From the NCBI GenBank assembly GCA_007132315.1, contig SLOW01000181.1, positions 1 through 9,470 of the forward strand: a DNA stretch of 9,470 bases. Reading direction: 5' to 3'. Below, piece after piece: positions 1 through 5,654 of this stretch (its first letter is position 1; every line of letters starts with the position of its first letter). The position numbers and the translations under genes are program-made. Under the pieces are notes generated by a model. The model saw nothing but the letters and a program-made list of their open reading frames with translations, made no database searches and was not told the origin of the DNA. This stretch comes from Opitutales bacterium (GTDB taxonomy: Bacteria; Verrucomicrobiota; Verrucomicrobiia; Opitutales; T3Sed10-336).

Positions 1-160
1 CACGGCGGGCTTGTGCGATTTAGTGTTCTGGCAAACCCCATTTATTGTGAGGCTTTGAAAATCGCCAAAAATTTTCAAAACCTTTTGGAAAAAAGCATCT
101 TATATATCGTTTTCCAGAACACGTTTGCAACGTTAGGGTTGAGTGAGGAAGCGCAACGGT
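1..160. other. AT-rich left-edge region without a convincing gene
   Basis: No recognisable gene lies here. The stretch 51-120 is 48 of 70 A/T by count, in strong contrast with the GC-rich genes to its right. It carries several inverted repeats, including a perfect 9-bp pair at 54-62/71-79 and a 5-bp pair at 121-125/129-133. Because it follows the stop of the leftward TPR gene, it is the natural place for transcription termination of that operon, but no hairpin followed by a clean T-run is visible on the minus strand. One plus-strand frame stays open from position 1 to a stop at 184-186. With no start in the window and no recognisable protein motif, I do not call it a gene. Confidence 0.5.
54..79. 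repeat. Perfect 9-bp AT-rich inverted repeat
   Basis: TTTGAAAAT at 54-62 is exactly complementary to ATTTTCAAA at 71-79 across an 8-nt loop. A second, overlapping pairing exists between CCAAAA (65-70) and TTTTGG (83-88). The element sits about 80 nt beyond the stop codon of the leftward TPR gene. It could be a weak terminator, an mRNA 3' stabilising structure or a protein-binding site. The low GC of the stem argues against a strong intrinsic terminator. Confidence 0.4.
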
Positions 161-664
161 TTATTCCGGCTCGTGCTCCGGAATGATGAACTCGGAAAAG
201 TTTTCTTCGAGGCCCTCCACGATGGCGGAAAACCGTTCGAATACGGGCTCGTCCGGGTTGTGTTCCGCGGCGGCCTCGAGATAAGCCATGGCGTCGTCCC
301 GGCGGTTGAGCAACACGTAGGTGTAGCCGACGTTCATCACCAGGCCAGCGTTGTCCGGTTCCTCCTCCACCCGTTTCTCGTAGAGCGCCAGGGCCGTTTC
401 GTAGCTTTCGCGAGCCTCCTCGATCCGGTCCAGGCGGACCAGCGTGAAGCCGCTGCCGATCCACAGTTCGGGGGCGTCGGGGGTCTGTTCGAGCGCGGTT
501 TCCAGCAGTTGCCGGGCTTCCGTCCAGTTTTCTTCGGCCATCGCCCGGTTGGCCTGATTGGCGAGCTCCTGGGTTTCCGGGGAGGGGTGTGTGTCCGCTC
601 CGCGGGCGATCGTCGCGGAAGCTAAAATGGCGAACAGGAGAGGGAGGACGTGGTGTGTTTTCAT
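161..664 (-). CDS. Small exported TPR-repeat protein
   Basis: This encodes a 167-residue protein whose first 22 or so residues look like a Sec signal peptide: MKTHH, a hydrophobic core LPLLFAILASATIA, then ARGAD near the cleavage site. The rest is about three tetratricopeptide-like helical pairs at roughly 33-66, 67-104 and 107-140, with typical small and aromatic positions (for example W47, A50, L54 and A57 in the first). TPR proteins are protein-binding scaffolds, so this one probably works in the periplasm; the partner is unknown. The frame stays open to an upstream ATG at 715, which would overlap holB and add 17 residues before the signal peptide. I chose 664 because it puts the signal sequence at the N-terminus, although neither start has a clear Shine-Dalgarno. 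The gene begins 35 nt after the holB stop and is probably the last gene of the leftward operon. Confidence 0.8.
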   Translation of the reverse strand: MKTHHVLPLLFAILASATIARGADTHPSPETQELANQANRAMAEENWTEARQLLETALEQTPDAPELWIGSGFTLVRLDRIEEARESYETALALYEKRVEEEPDNAGLVMNVGYTYVLLNRRDDAMAYLEAAAEHNPDEPVFERFSAIVEGLEENFSEFIIPEHEPE

Positions 665-699
665 GATTGTCGGTGTAGGTTGCGCGAGGAAGGGGCGTG

Positions 700-1644
700 T
701 CAGGCCCTTGCCCATATCCGTAACGACTGGAGAAGGAAATGTTCCAGAGCGGCCTGCTCTTTGAGGTTGAGGCGAAGGAGGGCGGCGCTGTGCTCGAGTC
801 GATCGACCGCCGTACGCAGGGCCCGGACGGGAAACGCGCCGCGTTTTCGGGCCAGCTCGCGGGCGAACGCGTGGGTGGCCTTTTCGATTTCCAGAAAAAA
901 GCGCTGGCGCACCGCCACCTTGAGGCTTTCCTCGAAGGCGCTCCGTTCATCGTCGTCGAGCCGGTCCGTTCGGCTGTTTCCCGCGGCCTCCGCGGTCCGC
1001 GCGATTTCGGTTTCGAGCGCCTGTTGAAAGCGGGTGAGGAGGCCGAATACCGTGATCGTGGCGGCCGAAACCTCGGGCGGGCGGCGAACCCCTTCGGCGA
1101 TCCGTTCCAACCACGCGCGATAGACGGCCATCCATTCCCGCATGCTTTCGAGGGGCGTTTCATCGGCGACGTCGGGAAACCGGAAGGTCAGGCACCTGCT
1201 GCGAATCGTGGGCAGCAGGCCGTAGGGCCGCGTGGTCAGGAGCAGGATGGTCGTGTCGGCGGGCGGTTCCTCCAGGGTTTTGAGGAAGATGTTGGCGGCG
1301 GCGGTGTGCATGCGTTCGGCCTCGTGGATGACGGCGACTTTTCTGTCCCCCAGGCGGGGAGAATGCTGAACCTTGCGGATCAGCTCGCGGGTGTTTTGAG
1401 CTGAGATCTGACGCATCTTCTTGGCCGGACGCAGCGCGAACAGGTCGGGGTGTTGTGATACGTCCCCGGTCGCGGGCCGGAGCAACCGCTCGGCCACGAC
1501 GTCGGCCACGGCCTCCAGCGCGGTACCGTCGCGGCAAGTCAGAATGACGCTTTGGGGAAACCGCGACTCATCCGCCGCGCGTAAAAGGATATCGGCGGGA
1601 CGGGATTCGAGGGGGGAATCAGTCCAGGCGTTCGATGACGGCAT
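700..1644 (-). CDS. holB: DNA polymerase III delta-prime-like clamp-loader subunit
   Basis: This encodes a 314-residue AAA+-like protein of the clamp-loader family. Delta-prime is the stator that helps gamma/tau and delta open the sliding clamp onto primed DNA. Visible hallmarks are HPDLFAL (65-71), the degenerate Walker B region VAVIHEAERM (103-112), AAANIFLKTLEEPP (115-128) and the SRC arginine-finger motif (149-151) in the context TIRSRC. No GxxxxGK(S/T) P-loop is present near 35-45, as expected for a subunit that does not hydrolyse ATP. No cysteines occur in the segment (about 52-64) where E. coli-type delta-prime and gamma/tau carry a four-cysteine zinc module. The start overlaps the end of tmk by 26 nt, a classic tmk-holB arrangement that implies translational coupling. 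The C-terminal third (about 190-314) is divergent helical sequence. A DnaX-like annotation is possible, but the missing P-loop argues for delta-prime. Confidence 0.9.
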   Translation of the reverse strand: MPSSNAWTDSPLESRPADILLRAADESRFPQSVILTCRDGTALEAVADVVAERLLRPATGDVSQHPDLFALRPAKKMRQISAQNTRELIRKVQHSPRLGDRKVAVIHEAERMHTAAANIFLKTLEEPPADTTILLLTTRPYGLLPTIRSRCLTFRFPDVADETPLESMREWMAVYRAWLERIAEGVRRPPEVSAATITVFGLLTRFQQALETEIARTAEAAGNSRTDRLDDDERSAFEESLKVAVRQRFFLEIEKATHAFARELARKRGAFPVRALRTAVDRLEHSAALLRLNLKEQAALEHFLLQSLRIWARA

Positions 1645-2251
1645 CGCGGATTTCAGCTTCGATCCTCTCCAGGTCGCGGGTTCCGTCCACCACCAGGAAA
1701 CGCTCGGGCAGGGACTTTGCCAGAACCAGGTAACCTTCGCGTACCATATGATAAAACTGCACGTTTTCCTTTTCCATCCGGTCCGGCAGATCGGAGACGC
1801 GGTGGCGGATCCGGTGCAGTCCGACTTCGGCGGGCACGTCGAGCACCACGGTCAGGTCCGGCATCAGATCGCCTGCGGCGAAATTGTTGATCACATTGAC
1901 CGGGTCTTTGGAAAGCTTCCGGGCCACCCCTTGATATACCGTGGTGGAGTCGAGGTAACGGTCGCAGAGAATCACTTTTCCCGCCTCGAGTGCCGGACGG
2001 AGCACCTGCCGGACGAGTTGCGCGCGACTGGCGGCGAAGAGCAGCAGTTCCGTTTCGGGACACATGTCTTTGCCCGAAGAGCTGTGCTTGAGGAGATGGC
2101 GAATCTCCTCCCCGATTTCGGTCCCGCCCGGCTCGCGGGTGACCACGATATCGCGGCCCAGGCTGTCGAGGTGGGAGGCGAGGCGGTCGATCTGACTCGA
2201 TTTTCCGCTGCCTTCCGAGCCTTCGAACGATATGAAAAATCCCTGCTGCAT
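1619..2251 (-). CDS. tmk: Thymidylate kinase (dTMP kinase)
   Basis: This encodes a 210-residue cytosolic enzyme that phosphorylates dTMP to dTDP with ATP, an essential step in making dTTP. The P-loop is G11-SEGSGK-S18, followed by the REPGGT motif (39-44) that contacts substrate, the catalytic/binding DRY motif (97-99) and the strand PDLTVVLDVP (131-140). The P-loop lacks the basic residue of eukaryotic-type (type I) enzymes, while arginines lie in the lid region (about 148-159), which fits the bacterial type II pattern. The length is normal for the family. The ATG is 17 nt downstream of the kinase gene's stop, with a purine-rich GAAAGAG about 7 nt upstream as a modest ribosome-binding site. 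It overlaps holB by 26 nt and so belongs to the same transcript. Confidence 0.97.
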   Translation of the reverse strand: MQQGFFISFEGSEGSGKSSQIDRLASHLDSLGRDIVVTREPGGTEIGEEIRHLLKHSSSGKDMCPETELLLFAASRAQLVRQVLRPALEAGKVILCDRYLDSTTVYQGVARKLSKDPVNVINNFAAGDLMPDLTVVLDVPAEVGLHRIRHRVSDLPDRMEKENVQFYHMVREGYLVLAKSLPERFLVVDGTRDLERIEAEIRDAVIERLD

Positions 2252-2268
2252 GGTTTGCTCTTTCGGTT

Positions 2269-3384
2269 CTATGCGGGCCAGTTCCGGAGAAAGGCGTCCA
2301 GGTCGTTGAGCGACGGGCCGCGGCCCCTGCGCACCATGTAGCCGGACGAAGCCACCCCCAGCGCGAGCGAGGCCAGGGGCGTCATGTTCAGGGACTGCCC
2401 GAGCACGAATCCGGCGTTGAAATGGTCCCCGGCGCCGGTTGTGGTGAGGGGGGTTTCAGTGTAGGGCCCTGGAACGTGCCAGGCGTCCTCGCGAGTCGCG
2501 CAGACCGCGCATTCGCGCGGGTGAACGGCCACCACACCCAGGGCCAGTTCCTGGCGGATGCGGGTGGCCAGCCGTTTGAGTCCTTCGGCATTGGTGTCGG
2601 ATTCCCCGATGCCGAGAATCCGGCCGACGGTTTGAGCTTCCTTGAGGTTGAGGCCCAGGATGGTTTTCCCGTGCGACTGAAAACGCTTGATCGTGAGCAG
2701 CGCGCTCTTGATGTCGCTGTCCGATCGCTTGGCCGGGTCGGCCAGATCGAAAAAGAAGACCCGCTGGTCGCGCGACGGGAGGTTGGGAAGCACCTTGTCG
2801 AGAAAGGAGCCGAGGATGTCGGTCATCGCCGGAATCATGGTCCAATTCACCATCGCGATCAGGTCCAGTCTGGAGAAGAGGTCGAAGAATTTTCCCTCGC
2901 CGATGGTGGCGACGATCTTTTCGTAGGTGATGTGCTCCAGGACGGCCGTGTTGTTGAGCATGATCTTGCCGTCGGTGAACTCCAGCGCGTTGGTCGCGCC
3001 GGGGTCGCAGAGCGAGACTGCTTCGGTCTTGCGGGCGAATTCCTGGAAAACCGGCAACACCTCGGGGCTTCCCAGGGCGCCGATGTACCGGGTCTTCATG
3101 CCGGCGGTCACGAGGGCATTGGCCATGATGGGCCCGTTGCCGCCGAGGCGGTCCTCCCGGGGATAGAGCTCGATATTGGTGCTCTTGCCGGCGGCCTCAT
3201 CGATCCGGCGCGCGAATTCCGTGATGGTCGAAATCGGCATGAAATCGTCGCCGGGACCGGAACGGCTGGCCACCGGAGTCACGATGCGATCGACAAATCC
3301 GTCCAGACCGACAAGGGCGAAACGCGAAGAAATGCGGCTTCGTTTGGCTTCAAGTTCCTCCAGTGTGTGTTCTTTAAACTTCAT
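2269..3384 (-). CDS. PfkB/ribokinase-family carbohydrate kinase, substrate unknown
   Basis: This encodes a 371-residue protein of the ribokinase/PfkB fold, whose members phosphorylate sugars or nucleosides with ATP. Supporting motifs are GLDGFVD (26-32) in place of the usual N-terminal strand, the glycine pair GGNGP (81-85) in the substrate-binding region, the NLKE version of the NxxE motif (246-249) that positions magnesium and phosphate, and the C-terminal signature TTGAGDHFNAGF (315-326), where D320 should be the catalytic base. The protein is longer than typical ribokinases (about 300 residues), with extra sequence at the N-terminus and around 150-235. The specific substrate cannot be read from sequence. 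It is probably the first gene of the leftward operon with tmk 17 nt downstream, so a nucleoside-related role is conceivable but unproven. The ATG at 3384 has no Shine-Dalgarno. Confidence 0.88.
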   Translation of the reverse strand: MKFKEHTLEELEAKRSRISSRFALVGLDGFVDRIVTPVASRSGPGDDFMPISTITEFARRIDEAAGKSTNIELYPREDRLGGNGPIMANALVTAGMKTRYIGALGSPEVLPVFQEFARKTEAVSLCDPGATNALEFTDGKIMLNNTAVLEHITYEKIVATIGEGKFFDLFSRLDLIAMVNWTMIPAMTDILGSFLDKVLPNLPSRDQRVFFFDLADPAKRSDSDIKSALLTIKRFQSHGKTILGLNLKEAQTVGRILGIGESDTNAEGLKRLATRIRQELALGVVAVHPRECAVCATREDAWHVPGPYTETPLTTTGAGDHFNAGFVLGQSLNMTPLASLALGVASSGYMVRRGRGPSLNDLDAFLRNWPA

Positions 3385-3395
3385 GTCGAATGTGG

Positions 3396-3423
3396 GTTAT
3401 AGAGAAGGAGGTCGGTGTGGAAA
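3396..3423 (-). promoter_or_regulatory. Candidate sigma70-type promoter for the leftward operon
   Basis: On the minus strand, TTTCCA (3423-3418) and TATAAC (3401-3396) are separated by 16 nt. The -10 matches the consensus at five of six positions and the -35 at four of six. The predicted transcription start falls only a few bases before the kinase ATG at 3384, which would make the message almost leaderless. That agrees with the absence of a Shine-Dalgarno but also weakens the case. This is a motif match only. Confidence 0.25.
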
Positions 3424-3489
3424 CATCAACCCTTAATCCTGCGATAAAGATTGAATGTCCGGCTGAAAAGCCCAAGTTTGGCTCCGTAT

Positions 3490-4209
3490 ATGATCGAGCA
3501 CTTTTCGCTGCTTTTTCCTTTGGCGGACACGGCGCCCAACATCCTCAACTATTTCGCTCAGTCCAATGTTGCGGGCAAGGTGATCGTGATGGCGTTGATT
3601 CTGTTCAGCCTCGTCGCCTGGACGATCATGATCGGAAAATACCTCGAACTTCGCCGCGTGGGTGAACTGAACCGGGCGTTCGAAGACCATCTGATGAACA
3701 CGGCCTCCGTGCTCGGCCAGAACCAGCCGCGGGCGCCGGGCATCCCGTACAACCGGCTCTACCATGAGGCGATGGACGCCTTTCGCCGCGCGGAGGATCT
3801 CGACGCACATGATCCGGAGACAGCCAACCGTCTGCGGATCAGTCATATGGAAAACGCGCTTCAACGCTGTGTGACCCGCGGCAGCGCGGAGTACGAATCG
3901 CGCATGGTGTTCCTCGCCAGTATTGTGACCGGCGCCCCCTTCCTGGGACTGCTCGGGACGGTTTGGGGAGTTATGGACGCGTTCGGTGCCGTGGCCCTGC
4001 GTTCGACCGCCACGCTGCAAATGCTGGCGCCGGGGGTTTCGGGGGCGCTCCTGACCACGGTGGCCGGCCTGCTTTTCGCCATCCCGTCGGTCTTTGGCTA
4101 CAATATTCTGCTCACGCACAGCAAGAACATGATCTCGGAGCTGGAGAACTTCGCCAGCACGCTGGCGGACCGGATCGAGATGGAAAGCCGGCAGGAGTGG
4201 GCGGAATGA
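3490..4209 (+). CDS. tolQ: TolQ/ExbB/MotA-family proton channel subunit
   Basis: This encodes a 239-residue inner-membrane protein. With TolR it forms the proton-driven motor that energises the TolA-like protein during envelope maintenance and constriction. Three membrane segments are visible at about 30-48, 139-168 and 180-207, with a cytoplasmic domain between the first two. Family hallmarks are APFLGLLGTVWGVMDAF (149-165), containing channel-lining T157, and PGVSGALLTTVAGLLFAIPS (181-200). I started at ATG 3490 because the membrane-proximal region begins there as in relatives. An in-frame TTG at 3451 would add 13 residues, and neither start has a Shine-Dalgarno. ExbB is the main alternative name, but the downstream TolR, TolA-like and TolB genes favour TolQ. 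It is the first gene of the rightward Tol operon. Confidence 0.92.
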   Translation: MIEHFSLLFPLADTAPNILNYFAQSNVAGKVIVMALILFSLVAWTIMIGKYLELRRVGELNRAFEDHLMNTASVLGQNQPRAPGIPYNRLYHEAMDAFRRAEDLDAHDPETANRLRISHMENALQRCVTRGSAEYESRMVFLASIVTGAPFLGLLGTVWGVMDAFGAVALRSTATLQMLAPGVSGALLTTVAGLLFAIPSVFGYNILLTHSKNMISELENFASTLADRIEMESRQEWAE

Positions 4210-4225
4210 TGCGAGCGCGCTGATC

Positions 4226-4651
4226 ATGGCCAGAACCTTTCGCAGAAATCCTCGTCTCGGTGCTTTGGCGGAGCCGAATGTCACCCCGCTGATCGACCTG
4301 GCGTTTTCCCTGTTGATCATTTTCATGATCACCACGCCGCTGCTCGAACAAACCATTCCGCTGGAGCTTCCCCGCGAAGAGGAGCGCGAGGATGACGGCG
4401 TTCAACCCGAAATGCGCTACCAGGCGGTCGGGGTCGAAGGCCCGGGGATGTACCTGTACGGCGAGGAGCGTGTGGACGAAGAGGAAATGCGCGCCCGCCT
4501 GCGGCAGTTGCGGGAAAGCGGCGAGGAGGTGGTGTTGAACGTGCGGGCCGCGGGAACCGCGAATTATCAGGAGGTGGTGGACCTGCTGAACTTGATAAAA
4601 GCGAGCGAACTGACTAGAATCAGCTTGGACACCCAGGTGGGTGTGGATTAG
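4226..4651 (+). CDS. tolR: TolR/ExbD-family biopolymer transport protein
   Basis: This encodes a 141-residue single-pass inner-membrane protein. A short basic cytoplasmic N-terminus (MARTFRRNPR) leads to the conserved NVTPLIDLAFSLLIIFMIT segment (18-36), whose D24 matches the protonatable aspartate essential for proton flow in ExbD/TolR. The rest, from about residue 45, is periplasmic: an acidic linker (50-62), then the small alpha/beta ExbD domain ending in ANYQEVVDLLNLIKASELTRISLDTQ. It starts 16 nt after the tolQ stop and stops 16 nt before the next gene's ATG, clearly in one operon. No Shine-Dalgarno precedes it, so translation may be coupled to tolQ. Confidence 0.93.
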   Translation: MARTFRRNPRLGALAEPNVTPLIDLAFSLLIIFMITTPLLEQTIPLELPREEEREDDGVQPEMRYQAVGVEGPGMYLYGEERVDEEEMRARLRQLRESGEEVVLNVRAAGTANYQEVVDLLNLIKASELTRISLDTQVGVD

Positions 4652-4667
4652 AATATCGGAAATCGAG

Positions 4668-5483
4668 ATGAAGAAACCATCGGGCAGAGCGTTCATGATC
4701 GCGGTGACGCTGCACTTGCTGGCGTTTGCGCTGTTGTTCACTGGTTACCTGGTCAACCCGCGCGATCGGGATCCGGAGCCGTTGGTGTTCGAGCTTCACG
4801 ACGCGCCGTCCGAACGGGCGCAACCCGATCAACCGGCCGAAACGGAGGCACGGCGCACGCGCCAGATGGAGTTGCCCGAGTTCGAGTTCGAAGCAGTGGA
4901 ACTGCCGCCGACCACACCCCGCGAGCGCCCGCGACCCGAACCGCAGCCGCGGGTCCAACCCGAACAGCAGTCCGAACCCGAACCGCGGCGGGAACCCGAA
5001 CCGCAACCGGAACCCGAGCCCGAACGGATGTCCCTGGCCGAATTCCGGGAACGCCACGGCGCCCCGCGCGAACCGGAAGCGCGCCCGCGGCCCCAGCAGC
5101 GCCGGCAGGTGGAAGCGCCGCGTATCGACACGTCCAATATCCGGAGCAACCTCCAGTCGGTCATGCGGTCGGACAGCGACCAGGAACTGGTCAGCCGCCT
5201 GTCGGACAGCGACCAACGGGAGTTGGAACGGTATTTCGCCCGGCTTCGCACGGCCATCGAACGCGCTTGGAACCAGCCCTCCTCGGCCACGGCGGGGATG
5301 AGTGCGACCGTGCGGTTTTCCCTCTCCGGCGACGGCCGGGTCAGCGGCGCCCGGGTGGTCGGTTCCTCGGGTAGCGACGCGTTCAACCGCTCCATTGTCG
5401 AGGCTTTCGAGCGGCTCGGCTCGTTCGATCCTCCTCCCGACCGCGAGAGTTACACCCCGAATCTGACCTTCCGCATCGATTGA
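4668..5483 (+). CDS. tolA: TolA/TonB-like periplasm-spanning energy transducer
   Basis: This encodes a 271-residue protein with TolA/TonB architecture. The cytoplasmic N-terminus is short (MKKPSGRAF), and one membrane anchor spans about 10-29 (MIAVTLHLLAFALLF), including the histidine commonly found in this anchor. A Pro/Glu/Arg/Gln-rich rod-like region follows (about 34-150), then a helix-rich stretch (155-205) and a globular C-terminal domain (about 183-271). That domain shows a TonB/TolA C-terminal pattern: AIERAWNQP, VRFSLSGDGRVSGARVVGSSGSDAFN, AFERLGSFDPPP. It should couple the TolQR proton motor to TolB or outer-membrane partners. Unlike E. coli TolA, which has a long Ala/Lys-rich helix, the linker is proline-rich as in TonB; the operon context argues for a Tol role. 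ATG 4668 is chosen; a GTG at 4641 overlapping the end of tolR would add 9 residues. Confidence 0.85.
   Translation: MKKPSGRAFMIAVTLHLLAFALLFTGYLVNPRDRDPEPLVFELHDAPSERAQPDQPAETEARRTRQMELPEFEFEAVELPPTTPRERPRPEPQPRVQPEQQSEPEPRREPEPQPEPEPERMSLAEFRERHGAPREPEARPRPQQRRQVEAPRIDTSNIRSNLQSVMRSDSDQELVSRLSDSDQRELERYFARLRTAIERAWNQPSSATAGMSATVRFSLSGDGRVSGARVVGSSGSDAFNRSIVEAFERLGSFDPPPDRESYTPNLTFRID
4974..5027 (+). repeat. Three tandem 18-nt repeats coding for EPEPxx hexapeptides
   Basis: Units begin at 4974, 4992 and 5010. The first two share an identical 13-base core (GAACCCGAACCGC) and the third a close variant. They encode EPEPRR, EPEPQP and EPEPER (residues 103-120 of the TolA-like protein) in its extended periplasmic linker. 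The 18-nt unit keeps the frame, so gain or loss of units would only change linker length. Confidence 0.7.
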
Positions 5484-5558
5484 GTGTGGGAAATGGAGCG
5501 GGGGTCGCGGGGGAAACCGCGATCGAAAAAAAACCGCGCCGCGACGGTGGATCCGGGA

Positions 5559-5587
5559 TTGCTCTGTCGGATGACGGTTCGTTTAAT
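5559..5587 (+). promoter_or_regulatory. Weak candidate promoter ahead of tolB
   Basis: The 171-nt gap between the TolA-like gene and tolB is much wider than the 16-nt gaps earlier in the operon. It contains TTGCTC (5559-5564) and TTTAAT (5582-5587) at 17-nt spacing. The -10 matches five of six consensus positions but the -35 only three. It would give a leader of about 60 nt for an ATG at 5655. A 6-bp inverted repeat (5505-5510/5517-5522) followed by an A-run lies just upstream. A separate tolB promoter is plausible but unproven. Confidence 0.22.
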
Positions 5588-5654
5588 AGTGGCAGTTTTA
5601 TGGGCCGGAGTGATCGCTTTTCAGTCCGGCCGGAATCAACCGTTCCGGGTATTC

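Noticed and set aside
1..186. Plus-strand frame open from the window edge to a stop at 184-186 (61 codons), possible end of a convergent gene
   Set aside because: No start is in the window, the translation shows no recognisable motif, it crosses an AT-rich repeat block, and it overlaps the end of the TPR gene. The leftward sequence would be needed to decide.
75..1163. Long minus-strand frame of 362 codons overlapping holB and the TPR gene
   Set aside because: It is a shadow of holB and the TPR gene in another frame. Its translation is Arg/Pro/Gly-rich without domains, whereas the overlapping frames encode recognisable proteins.
4206..4223. Five-codon reading frame (MMRAR) starting in the tolQ stop (ATGA) before tolR
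   Set aside because: It is too short to assess and most likely chance. The tolR start at 4226 is well supported by the protein itself.
3433..4356. 307-codon minus-strand frame opposite tolQ
   Set aside because: It is antisense to a clearly recognised TolQ, with His/Arg-rich composition and no motif, typical of a GC-rich antisense shadow.
5505..5533. Hairpin TCGCGG/CCGCGA with an A-run as a terminator between the TolA-like gene and tolB
   Set aside because: The run after the stem is A, not T, on the transcribed plus strand, so it does not fit an intrinsic terminator.
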